Shown piece by piece: positions 51,103-59,481 of a stretch of DNA of 64,000 bases. Under the pieces are notes generated by a model. It worked only from the letters and a program-made list of their open reading frames with translations. It was not told the origin of the DNA and did not search any database. A program made the position numbers and the translations under genes. The DNA comes from Mangrovimicrobium sp033283385. GTDB taxonomy: Bacteria > Pseudomonadota > Gammaproteobacteria > Pseudomonadales > Halieaceae. Location: assembly GCA_033283385.1 (NCBI GenBank), contig JAWMQQ010000001.1:620001-684000 (forward strand). The letters run 5' to 3'. Position 1 is the first letter of the stretch. Every line of letters begins with the position of its first letter.

Positions 51103-51705
51103 TCAGTCGTCACACAGCAGGCCGACCTTGGTCTTGGCCAGTTCCAGTGCCTCCATGGTCTGCGCTTCCACGAGCTGCTGCTTGGCGGTAAGGCATTCCT
51201 GCGCTTCCTCGCGCGATTCATCGGCGACAGCGGCCACCGCCGCCGCATTCGCCGGCTGGCAATAGGCGGCGGAAACCCGGCGCAGGTTGGCGGTGTCGCC
51301 AGCCTTTTCCACGGCGACGCAGTCGCCGGTGCGGATTTCGCGCTGGTCGGTCACCACCTGAATCGCGCCGGAGCCGCCCAGGTCGACCTCGTAGAGCATG
51401 CCCCGGGTGCTGCCCTGGGCGCTGCTGGCGATGGCGCTGCCGGCGATGGTGCCGATGATGGCGTTGCGCGCTTTCTTGCTGGAGGACTTGCCGGACGCGG
51501 ATATCAGGCCCAGTGAACCGCCGATGACCGCGCCGGCAGGGACCGCGCCACTCTTGAGATCGACCTCCCTGCCACCCCTTACCGTCCCGTACTGGACACT
51601 GACGCTCTGGCCCGCCCGCTGTGCCATGACGGGGGACTGCGCGATGCAGCAAGCCGCCGCAAGGGCCAGTGTGGTGGTACGAAGGAAAACGCTGCCAGCT
51701 TTCAT
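51103..51705 (-). CDS. Exported glycine-zipper protein, unknown function
   Basis: The 200-residue protein has a signal peptide (LALAAACCIAQSPVMAQ). It contains two small Gly/Ala-rich helices (AGAVIGGSLGLISASG and ARNAIIGTIAGSAIASS) of the glycine-zipper type found in SlyB/Rcs-like envelope proteins, then a soluble C-terminal part with three Cys. I do not recognise a specific family. The ATG at 51705 has an AGGAGA site upstream. It is inside the operon, 23 bases after the patatin gene stop. Confidence 0.75.
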   Translation of the reverse strand: MKAGSVFLRTTTLALAAACCIAQSPVMAQRAGQSVSVQYGTVRGGREVDLKSGAVPAGAVIGGSLGLISASGKSSSKKARNAIIGTIAGSAIASSAQGSTRGMLYEVDLGGSGAIQVVTDQREIRTGDCVAVEKAGDTANLRRVSAAYCQPANAAAVAAVADESREEAQECLTAKQQLVEAQTMEALELAKTKVGLLCDD

Positions 51706-51728
51706 GGTTCTCTCCTGTATGTAACGCA

Positions 51729-52910
51729 TCACTGCGTATCGTCGCCGTGTAATTCATTTGCCCAGGGATACCCCTTGATCGCCATCTGATAGCCCAGGTC
51801 GAACAGGGATTTCATGTAGACGGGATCGAAGGGTTCGCTGGATGTATTTTGTATTTCCTGTGGGATGGAGGCGAGGTGGAAGTCCAGCCCGTCGCGCCTG
51901 GCGGTGGCGTAGATGCGTATCAGGTCGCCCAGACCCTGTTGTTTGATCAGCATGCCCATGGAACGCGCCGCGATAGCGCCCAGCTTCGGTTGCACGACCT
52001 CGGTATGCGCTTGCAGTGTCGAATTGCGGATGACGTACAGGCTGCGCTTGCGGGTAATTCCTTCTTCCTCCGACAGCTTGCCCAGTTCCATCCACAGCGG
52101 ATAAATGAATGCCTGAGCAGCTATGCCACCGTCGACGTGCATCTCCTGGTAGTTTTGCCCATCGACGCTGACATCGAAATACACCGGCGGAAATGCCACG
52201 GGGATGGAAGCCGATGCCACCAGGATATCCCGGAACAATTGCAGCGCGCCGGGCTGTCCGCTGGCGGCGATTGCGCCCATGTCCCAGAGCACCCCGCGGC
52301 CCGCGTCGAGGTTGGTCGTGCCAATCAGCAATCGCCGTCCCCGGCGGTGCTGCTCCGCCACCAGTGCCAGCAGCTTGTCGTCGACCACCGTCGCCACCTG
52401 GCGTCGCAGCGGTGTGGAGTCGGAGACCGCATCGCCGCGCAGGGCTGCCAGCGTGGAGCGTTTTTCCATGATGCCGCTGGTGTCAGTGCCGGTGTAGAGC
52501 TTTTCCAGCACGGGGTCATAGGCGCTGCCAAGGAATGCGAAGGGTGCCATCAACGCACCGGTGCTGATGCCGGTGACGACGTCGAAGGCGGGCCGGGTGC
52601 CGTCGCGCGTCCACCCGACCAGCAGGCCGGCGCCGAATGCGCCGTTGGCGCCGCCACCGGACAGCGCCAGAATCGATGAGGGGGCGTCATCCGCGACCCC
52701 GGCGGCGCGTTTTTGATCGAGGATAAGCTGCAGGTACTCGCGAATCTGCCTGTCGTTCAGCACGGAAGCGATGCGGGCATCGGGAATGCCCGCAATCATG
52801 GCGTCCTGCTCGCGTCCTGCGGGTACCCCGTGGCGCTCCGGTGTGGCGGCACAGCCGGCTATCAATATCGACAGCAGCAGTGCACCGGCCAGTGAGCGCG
52901 CGCGGGTCAT
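51729..52910 (-). CDS. Patatin-like phospholipase lipoprotein
   Basis: The 393-residue protein has a lipobox (SILIAGCAA, Cys about residue 20). The patatin domain has the glycine-rich oxyanion loop ALSGGGANGAFGAG, the nucleophile GISTGAL (Ser), and the catalytic Asp in HVDGGIAAQAFIY. All key residues are intact. The enzyme is predicted to be anchored to the outer membrane and to act on lipid acyl esters. It follows the DUF3604 gene by 3 bases, so translation is probably coupled. Confidence 0.88.
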   Translation of the reverse strand: MTRARSLAGALLLSILIAGCAATPERHGVPAGREQDAMIAGIPDARIASVLNDRQIREYLQLILDQKRAAGVADDAPSSILALSGGGANGAFGAGLLVGWTRDGTRPAFDVVTGISTGALMAPFAFLGSAYDPVLEKLYTGTDTSGIMEKRSTLAALRGDAVSDSTPLRRQVATVVDDKLLALVAEQHRRGRRLLIGTTNLDAGRGVLWDMGAIAASGQPGALQLFRDILVASASIPVAFPPVYFDVSVDGQNYQEMHVDGGIAAQAFIYPLWMELGKLSEEEGITRKRSLYVIRNSTLQAHTEVVQPKLGAIAARSMGMLIKQQGLGDLIRIYATARRDGLDFHLASIPQEIQNTSSEPFDPVYMKSLFDLGYQMAIKGYPWANELHGDDTQ

Positions 52911-52913
52911 GGC

Positions 52914-54833
52914 TCAGGGCGTGTACCAGATCGGCGACGTGTAGGCGCGCTCCTGCTGGGTGGGCGGCACCCCCTCGGGCAGCTTCACGCCGTAGAAGGC
53001 CGCGTCGTAGGTCGTCCAGCGCGGGGTGGGGATCTCCAGCACCCGCACGTAGTAGAACGCGCGTTGCTTCGGGTCGAAGTCCGGGTCCTGCCAGTAGGCC
53101 AGCATGAGCGCGTCGCCGATGCTGTTGGTATAGGTGGCCCTGGCGATGTCCACGGTATTGCCCACGGGTTTGTCGCAGTGGCCCTCGCTGGTAATGGTGC
53201 GATGGTCGGAGCAGAAGGCGCCGTAAACCTGCTCATGCGTTTTGCCGTTGCTGTCCAGCCAGCCCTTGACCACCTGTACCCGGTCGAGATTGGCGCCGTC
53301 GAGGTCGCGCAGTGCGCGGATGACGAAGGTGGGTGCCTTGCCGGCGGGGGCGGAATCCAGGTCGCCGCCCATGGGGACGCCGCGCTGGTAGCCGGTACGG
53401 GCGAAGTCCGGGCGCTGTACGTCGGATGCGGTGAAGTCCCAGCCGCCGAACACGCGCACCGTCATACGGGTACCCGTGGTGGCGTACACCTCCTTGCGAT
53501 CGAGGGCGTCCCAGATAGCCTCACGGGTATTCTCCCTGGCCCACACGCCGGCCAGTCCGGCAGCCAGGGACTTGTAGTGCTGGATCGAGATATCCGGGCC
53601 GTCGGGCTTTTGCAGGAAGCCGGTGATCTTTTCATAGAAACGTGCCGGGTCCGCGCTGGGTTCGGCCGGCGTGGCCTTGCCGAAGAAGTTGTCTTCCTGG
53701 GTGGTGGCCAGCGACGTGTGGGTGTCGGTGGAACCGATCATGCCGAACTTGAACGGGTTGGCGCCGAGTTTGTCTTCGTATTTCAACCCGCGCTTCAGGG
53801 CTTCGCGCGCGTATTCCCGCGGCAGCATGTCTGGCGTCTTCGGCTCGGGGCCGAAGCTGCCCTTGTCCCAGGTCCCATAGTCGGCGAACTCGTCATTGGG
53901 GGACAGTGCCGGGTGCGCCTCGCCGTCGCCCTTGATCTGGGTGACCTCGTACACGGGTTCCCAGCGCATGCGCTCCTTGGCGTAGTCCTTGCCCAGGCGC
54001 TTGCCGCTGCTGGTCTTGTCGTCGAACATCAGCCCGTTGGACAGGTTGCCGTTGTGCGGAATGGCCAGCAGCCTGCCGCCGGTTTTCTCCTCGTAGGTGG
54101 CCATCCATTTCCACAGGTCTTCGGGGTCGGTCGAATCGTAGTTGGACATCGGGATGACCTGGTCGGCGAGGTTCTTGCCGTCGCGGAACACGACGTTGCG
54201 GTGCAGGTTGTTGCCGCCGGGGCTGGAGGTCCACTCGAAGCCGATCAGTGCGGAGAACACGCCGGGTTCGTTGTACTTTTCCGCCGCGCTGGTGAGCCGC
54301 TCCCAGATCGAACGGGTGAGATTTTCGCTACCCGCCAGGGGGTCCTGGCGTGTGCTCATGCCCTGGCCCCACAGGGCGTAGGCTTCGCCGTATTTTCCGG
54401 AGTGCACGAGGCCGGAAATTTTCCGGCCGAATTCCGTCTTCAGCAGCTCCGGGTTGTTCTCCGCGATCATCGGCGCCAGGCCCATGTTTTCCGAGTGATC
54501 TGCGACGACGATGAAATCCAGCGGGCGCTGCAGGCGCGCGGGGGTGCCGTTGCTGGCCACCACTTTCTCGCCGCGGGCGAAGCGGTAGGCCTCCTCGGGT
54601 CCGAGCGTATTGCCGATCATTCCCGCGTCGGTAGAAAAGGCGGTGTGCACATGGGTATCGCCCCAGTACACATGTTGCGGGAAGCCTTCGTTGAGGTAGG
54701 GGGAGTACTCGGCGCCACCCAGGTGGTTTTTGGCCGAGGGTTCCTCGCCATAGCCGGCAAAGTTTTGCGCCGAGGCGGAGACCGCCACCGCAAGGAGTGA
54801 TGGCAGCAGATTACGGGTGATTCTCGCTTTCAT
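52914..54833 (-). CDS. DUF3604 domain protein, secreted
   Basis: The 639-residue protein has a signal peptide (LLPSLLAVAVSASAQ). The mature part begins with QHVYWGDTHVHTAFSTDAG, a PHP-like metal-binding motif, then DFIVVADHSENMG and FEWTSSPGGNNLHRNVVFRD. The C terminus has RVLEIPTPRWTTYDAAFYG. This is the DUF3604 family. Its His/Asp pattern suggests a metal-dependent hydrolase acting in the periplasm, but no substrate is established that I can name. The start at 54833 puts the signal peptide at the N terminus. The gene is 15 bases after the barrel gene. Confidence 0.87.
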   Translation of the reverse strand: MKARITRNLLPSLLAVAVSASAQNFAGYGEEPSAKNHLGGAEYSPYLNEGFPQHVYWGDTHVHTAFSTDAGMIGNTLGPEEAYRFARGEKVVASNGTPARLQRPLDFIVVADHSENMGLAPMIAENNPELLKTEFGRKISGLVHSGKYGEAYALWGQGMSTRQDPLAGSENLTRSIWERLTSAAEKYNEPGVFSALIGFEWTSSPGGNNLHRNVVFRDGKNLADQVIPMSNYDSTDPEDLWKWMATYEEKTGGRLLAIPHNGNLSNGLMFDDKTSSGKRLGKDYAKERMRWEPVYEVTQIKGDGEAHPALSPNDEFADYGTWDKGSFGPEPKTPDMLPREYAREALKRGLKYEDKLGANPFKFGMIGSTDTHTSLATTQEDNFFGKATPAEPSADPARFYEKITGFLQKPDGPDISIQHYKSLAAGLAGVWARENTREAIWDALDRKEVYATTGTRMTVRVFGGWDFTASDVQRPDFARTGYQRGVPMGGDLDSAPAGKAPTFVIRALRDLDGANLDRVQVVKGWLDSNGKTHEQVYGAFCSDHRTITSEGHCDKPVGNTVDIARATYTNSIGDALMLAYWQDPDFDPKQRAFYYVRVLEIPTPRWTTYDAAFYGVKLPEGVPPTQQERAYTSPIWYTP

Positions 54834-54848
54834 TGCGTGCCTCCTACT

Positions 54849-55598
54849 TTAAAAGTTCCAGGTCAGGCCGACGCTGAGTCCGTACTGTTGTACGTCGTAG
54901 ACGAAGTCGTCGTTGTCGTAGTCCACATCGTAGAGCCGGTAGCCGACCGTGGTGCCGATAGCCTCGTTCCACTGGTAACCCAGGTTGATGGACACGTCGT
55001 AGAACAGGTCGGAATTTACGCCGAACCCGCCCAGGCCCGCCCAGCTGGCAAGGTAGAAGCGGGAATCCCCCAGCGGCGTCCGGCCCTTCAGGCCGACCAT
55101 GGGATCGACCCAGTCCTCGGCATTGTTCACGCGCTTGCCGGCGAGCAAGCCGAGGCCGCCGCTGAATTTGAGGGTGGTGTCGATATCCCAGTAGCGGGCA
55201 CCGGCGAAGGCGTCCAGCACGGTGTTGCCCTCGCCGTAGAGCTCGTAGGTGTAGGCCAGCGAAACCACGGTATTCTTGGAGATCGACTTCATCTTCAGTC
55301 CGAACTCCTTGACCAGTTCCTCGTCCGAGCGGGTGTCGGTGTAGAGGACGTCCGCGAGGAAGCCGTGCCGGCCCTTCTTGCCGGTGAAGATCGCCATGTA
55401 ACTGGCCTCGTTGTCGCTCAGGGCGTCGCTGGGGCTCAGGTCGATCGGGGCCTTGGGGAGGCCGGGGATGGTCGCGACATCGCCGTCGACGCCGGCGAAC
55501 CACAGGTAGGGGCTGAGGGCGAATTTCCAGTCATCCCCCGCCAGTGCGGTGGTGGGGAGCGATGCGGCTATGGCCGCTGCGGCCAGTACTCTTTTCAT
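54849..55598 (-). CDS. Small outer-membrane beta-barrel protein
   Basis: The 249-residue protein has a signal peptide (VLAAAAIAASLPTTALA) and then alternating beta-strands (WKFALSPYLWFAGVDGDV, FAGARYWDIDTTLKF, INLGYQWNEAIGTTVGYR) ending GLSVGLTWNF, with a C-terminal Phe as in barrel proteins. It resembles proteins annotated as outer-membrane beta-barrel or DUF481-like but I do not assign a family. It lies 17 bases after the DUF1254/1214 lipoprotein gene. Confidence 0.78.
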   Translation of the reverse strand: MKRVLAAAAIAASLPTTALAGDDWKFALSPYLWFAGVDGDVATIPGLPKAPIDLSPSDALSDNEASYMAIFTGKKGRHGFLADVLYTDTRSDEELVKEFGLKMKSISKNTVVSLAYTYELYGEGNTVLDAFAGARYWDIDTTLKFSGGLGLLAGKRVNNAEDWVDPMVGLKGRTPLGDSRFYLASWAGLGGFGVNSDLFYDVSINLGYQWNEAIGTTVGYRLYDVDYDNDDFVYDVQQYGLSVGLTWNF

Positions 55599-55615
55599 TG
55601 TTGTCCTTCTCCTGC

Positions 55616-57073
55616 TCAGGGCGCCTGCTTCGCGGGCACCTGGTGCGCTGTGGGCATCTTGTAGTTTGCAAAGGCCTCGAGGTCCGGGTCGTAGATGCGC
55701 ATGATCACGTCGAGTTCCTGGTCCTTGCGTTGGATAGGCAGCCAGTCCTCCTCCGGAACACCCTCGGGTTTATCGGCCGCGATGTAGATTGTAATTCCGC
55801 CGTCCGCATCCAGCTTCATGCCGGCATTCTCACCCACGCTGTATTTCTTGCGGTCGTTGGGGATGAAGAAACCATTGGCCGAGTCGTAGAGCGTCAGCGA
55901 CCAGAAGGCCTTCGCGGGCGGCAGCTGGTCCTTGCCCATGTGGATGACATAGTCGTGCATCGCGTTCATCGGCTGGCCGTCGTCGGTCAGCACCGCCGGG
56001 TAGACGGCCTCGGTGGCGGGCAGGCCGATGGGGCCGACGACCGACTGGAACAGCAGGGTGTCGGCGTCGATATTGCCCCTGGTCCTGAACATTTTCGGCA
56101 GCACGATTTTCAGTGACTGCGGATCGAGCATCCGGGCGAACTCTTCCTTCCTGACCTTGTCCGCAACGCCCCGGAAGCGGGCGCCGTCGTAGCCGTGAAT
56201 CGCGGCCGGATCGTAGCTATTGCCGGGCTCGATACCCATGGGTTTCAACGCCGCGAGCAGCTGTGCGTCCACGGGATCGTTGGGGTCGAGTGTCGAGTGG
56301 TTCAGCGCGAACTGCATGACCTGGGGGAAATTGTTCGCGTAAACGTCCGAGTCGGTCTGGCCGACATCGGGGAAGCCGGGATCGGTTAGCGCCTTTGCAG
56401 GTTCGCCAAGGAATTCAGAGAGGCCGACCGCCCTGACCGATTTCATCTGTTCCAGGATGCGCTTGAAGCGCTCCGGGTCGTTGGCGTGGGGCATGACGCG
56501 AAATACCGCCGAGACGAAATCGCCGGTCATCTCGAAGTTGCGGTCTACACCCTCGACCGGGGCGCCGTCATAGCCCTCCGTGCGTGCCGTGTAGAAAAGG
56601 ACTTTTTCCGGTTTTTGGAAGTCGCCCTTGGTCACCGAAAGCGGTACGTTCACGTAGTGGTCGTAACCGGTAACCATCAGCGAGACATACTTGGAATCGA
56701 AGGCCGGGAACTCGATGACCGCCGGTTCCGCGCGCAGGTCCAGCATGCAGGAGATGTACAGGGTGTCGTTATTCGGCCGCGCGATTTCCTTCATGGTGTG
56801 GTCCTTCAGCACCGTATCGGCCACGCAGTGGTTCCAGCCGTCCTTCAACGCAAACTTGTTGTTGACGTTGTACATGGCGACGAAGGGGTAGGAGCGGCGC
56901 ACGATGTCCTCGACCTGCGCGTCGCTGAGCGACGCGGCCTCGGCGGGGCGCGCCTCGGTCACCGGGGCGGCGGGCGTGGAGGGCGGTGTGCCGGTGGCGG
57001 GCTCCTTGCCGGAGCAGCCGCACAGCACTACCAACACTGTGCCCAGTAACAGCTTGCCAGTCGTGTTCATCAT
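55616..57073 (-). CDS. DUF1254/DUF1214 lipoprotein
   Basis: The 485-residue protein has a lipobox (LVVLCGCSG, Cys about residue 20), then a Pro/Ala-rich linker. The DUF1254 part covers about 50-190 (YPFVAMYNVNNKFALK, ARPNNDTLYISCMLDL). The DUF1214 part covers about 340-450 (PPAKAFWSLTLYDSANGFFI, ITIYIAADKPEGVPEEDWLP). Both domains are of unknown function and usually occur together in this order. A start pair ATG-ATG at 57073/57070 has GAGAGGTGAG upstream. It lies 21 bases after its smaller paralogue. Confidence 0.87.
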   Translation of the reverse strand: MMNTTGKLLLGTVLVVLCGCSGKEPATGTPPSTPAAPVTEARPAEAASLSDAQVEDIVRRSYPFVAMYNVNNKFALKDGWNHCVADTVLKDHTMKEIARPNNDTLYISCMLDLRAEPAVIEFPAFDSKYVSLMVTGYDHYVNVPLSVTKGDFQKPEKVLFYTARTEGYDGAPVEGVDRNFEMTGDFVSAVFRVMPHANDPERFKRILEQMKSVRAVGLSEFLGEPAKALTDPGFPDVGQTDSDVYANNFPQVMQFALNHSTLDPNDPVDAQLLAALKPMGIEPGNSYDPAAIHGYDGARFRGVADKVRKEEFARMLDPQSLKIVLPKMFRTRGNIDADTLLFQSVVGPIGLPATEAVYPAVLTDDGQPMNAMHDYVIHMGKDQLPPAKAFWSLTLYDSANGFFIPNDRKKYSVGENAGMKLDADGGITIYIAADKPEGVPEEDWLPIQRKDQELDVIMRIYDPDLEAFANYKMPTAHQVPAKQAP

Positions 57074-57094
57074 TTTCTCACCTCTCGTTTCGAA

Positions 57095-58135
57095 TCAGTC
57101 CACCGGTTGGAAATCGGGGAAGCTCCACGTGCCATCGAGGATAGCCTGTCGCGGCTTGTACATGCGGATGGCGTAGTTCCAGCCGGGCGTTATCGGGATG
57201 CAGTTCAGCCGGCCGTCGTCGCAGCCGCCGAAGCGAATGGTGTAGGAACCATTGTCATCCGGCTTTGCCGAGAAGTTGTTGTAGCTGTTCACGCCGAGGT
57301 CGTTCGCCGCCAGGTAGCCGTCGGCGTCATAGACGGTAATGGACCAGAAGGCGTCGACCGGCACGTCTTTGACCGTTACCGCATACGGGGTTGTGCCGTC
57401 GTTTTTGTCGACGCTGTCCACGATGTAGGAGGCGGCGGTCTTCGGCAGGCCGCCCCAGCCGGCTGCGGCGCCGACAAGGTGGTCGACCGGGCGGACATCC
57501 TCCTTGCGTCCGAAGGCGTAGCTGGCGTCGAAGCCCAGCACCGCCAGGTCGTTGAGTGCCTTGCGTGCCGTTGCCAGGTCGTCGGTGTTCCAGTCCGGCG
57601 CCTCGAAGGGGCCCGCTGCACCGCCGCTGAGCACGATCTTGTCCTGCGCTGCATGCGCCCTGTCGACGTCCGCGGGATCGCCCGCGTTATAGAATGTGCG
57701 AATGATGACATCGGCGTAGCGCGTGCCAACGGAATCCTCGGTCAGCTCATAGGTGCCCGGCTCCGATTCGACGTACATGTAGTGGTCCTGGTTGACCACG
57801 TGCATCGACATGTAACGACCGCCGATTTCCGGCAGGGTAATCTTTGCGGGTTTGGATACGTCCAGGACTACCCCTGAATACAGAGTGTCCTGGTTCATGC
57901 GAATGACCGGTTGGTGGTCCGGCGTAGTGGGATTGCGGTTATGGACCAGCTGGCCAATTTTCGCATCGAATGCCTTCAGGTTGGTGCGGAACATGTGGTC
58001 CGATTCGGCGCGCACGAAATTTTCGACGGTGACCGGTACGTCGGCCCGGGCGGTGGCCGATGCGGCAACCAGTCCCATACCCAGCGAAAGTATCAATGCC
58101 TGTGTACAGCGGGGTCGGTTTGCGGCCTGTTTCAT
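57095..58135 (-). CDS. DUF1254/DUF1214-type exported protein (paralogue of the next gene)
   Basis: The 346-residue protein has a signal peptide (ALILSLGMGLVAASATARA). It has the same fold plan as its neighbour: VIRMNQDTLYSGVVLDVSKP, GGRYMSMHVVNQDHYMYV, and a DUF1214-like end VDAFWSITVYDADGYLA and IPITPGWNYAIRMYKPRQAIL. It is shorter and is not a lipoprotein. AAGGAGA lies upstream of the ATG at 58135, which heads the likely eight-gene operon. Function is unknown. Confidence 0.85.
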   Translation of the reverse strand: MKQAANRPRCTQALILSLGMGLVAASATARADVPVTVENFVRAESDHMFRTNLKAFDAKIGQLVHNRNPTTPDHQPVIRMNQDTLYSGVVLDVSKPAKITLPEIGGRYMSMHVVNQDHYMYVESEPGTYELTEDSVGTRYADVIIRTFYNAGDPADVDRAHAAQDKIVLSGGAAGPFEAPDWNTDDLATARKALNDLAVLGFDASYAFGRKEDVRPVDHLVGAAAGWGGLPKTAASYIVDSVDKNDGTTPYAVTVKDVPVDAFWSITVYDADGYLAANDLGVNSYNNFSAKPDDNGSYTIRFGGCDDGRLNCIPITPGWNYAIRMYKPRQAILDGTWSFPDFQPVD

Positions 58136-58263
58136 TTTTGTCTCCTTTGCAGTTCGCAATTGCCGCCCGTCCGGGATCGGGCGACGGCAAGTGCCGGCCG
58201 GCACCCTGGCGTGTCGTCAGCCCTGCACAGAATGCCAGCGCATCCTGCGCAGGTCACAGCAGG

Positions 58264-59313
58264 CTAGAACCGGCGGAACATGCCGACAGTGAAAGCGGAT
58301 ACCGACGCGTCGTAAAAATCGATGTCGTGGTCTTCCTGGTAGTAGCCGGCAGTCACATTCAGCGCCCAGGCTTTCCAGTTGAATGGCGCGGAGTAAAAGA
58401 CGGTGGCGGAGGCGCCGTAACGCTCGGCACTGTCCTTTTCACCGTAGACCGGGTTGGGCCTGTCGTAGCCCATGTCCTGGTAGGCAGCGTTGAACACCCA
58501 GCGCCAGCGCGGGTTGTGAATGTAGATGTAGTTGAAGCCCGCGCCGTAGCCGTCATTGGCCATTGCGCGGCCGTCCAGGTCGGCCTCCCGGTAGATCAAC
58601 GTAGGCGTCAGGATGTGCTTGCCCTCGGCCAGGTTGAACTCGTAGCTCACCCGAAACTGGTTCTGGTCGCCGTTGCGATCCAGCAGCTTGCGCTCGCCGG
58701 TGGCCAGGCCCAGGCCCAGGCCGCTGCGCTCGTTGTCGATATCGATCTCGGTGCTGGCGTAATCCACGGCAAGCCCGCTGCCGAACATTTGCTCCCAGCT
58801 TACCCGGTAACCCTGGCCGGTGCGTTCGGTGTCCTTGCGCTTTACGTCGGTCTGGTAGGGGTCCTGCCAGACATCGGCGGCCAGGCTGGTCCTGACATAC
58901 GCCAGGCCCAGGATGCCCGCGCCGCCAATAGCCTGGCGCACGCCCGCGCGGGTGGTCAGGTCAAAGGTCAGGAAGTCTTCCAGCAGGTTACCGAGGTACA
59001 CCTGGGTACGTGTTCCGGCGAATGTGTAGGACAACTCGAAATTCGCCGAGGGAATGACCGCGGTTTCGCTGGAGGGTGAACTGTTGATGTCGCTGGTGAC
59101 AGGGTCGCCCACGTCGACGATGCCGCGGGCAAGCTTCGATATCATGTTGCTTTCGTATTCGATACCGCCGACGCCGAGGTTGACGTAGCCGCTGAGCCCG
59201 CTCTTGTCCGGGATGATGGTGACGGCCTGGGCCGAGGGCCCCGCCAGTATGGCGCTGATGGCGGCTAACTGGGACAGTTGTTTTAGTGCGGTCGCGATTT
59301 TTCTGTTTGCCAT
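58264..59313 (-). CDS. DUF2860 outer-membrane beta-barrel protein
   Basis: The 349-residue protein has a signal peptide (LAAISAILAGPSAQA). The mature N terminus DKSGLSGYVNLGVGGIEYES is the DUF2860 signature. The rest is a barrel of alternating strands ending SAFTVGMFRRF with a C-terminal Phe. The family's function is unknown. It lies 128 bases upstream of the next gene, so it may be transcribed with the operon or separately. AAAGGAGAGG is the strong ribosome-binding site of the ATG at 59313. Confidence 0.86.
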   Translation of the reverse strand: MANRKIATALKQLSQLAAISAILAGPSAQAVTIIPDKSGLSGYVNLGVGGIEYESNMISKLARGIVDVGDPVTSDINSSPSSETAVIPSANFELSYTFAGTRTQVYLGNLLEDFLTFDLTTRAGVRQAIGGAGILGLAYVRTSLAADVWQDPYQTDVKRKDTERTGQGYRVSWEQMFGSGLAVDYASTEIDIDNERSGLGLGLATGERKLLDRNGDQNQFRVSYEFNLAEGKHILTPTLIYREADLDGRAMANDGYGAGFNYIYIHNPRWRWVFNAAYQDMGYDRPNPVYGEKDSAERYGASATVFYSAPFNWKAWALNVTAGYYQEDHDIDFYDASVSAFTVGMFRRF

Positions 59314-59481
59314 GACTGTGCCTCTCCTTTAAGCCCCCGCCGGGACACTCGGTCAAAACAAAAATATAGTCCTTTTATTACATTATGGAATTGATTTTGG
59401 TCAGATTTCCGGCAAATGGGCGTAACGGAACACGGTTGCACCGGGATCCGGACCGGGAGCTGCCGGCCCCGGCCATGGGGC
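59314..59481 (-). promoter_or_regulatory. Upstream region of the DUF2860 gene
   Basis: This 168-base spacer separates the DUF2860 gene from the RND pump gene end. It holds an AT-rich stretch at 59355-59405 (runs of AAAA and TATATT on the minus strand), the likely promoter for the envelope cluster. I cannot assign hexamers with confidence. The last 20 bases before the ATG are the strong Shine-Dalgarno. Confidence 0.35.
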
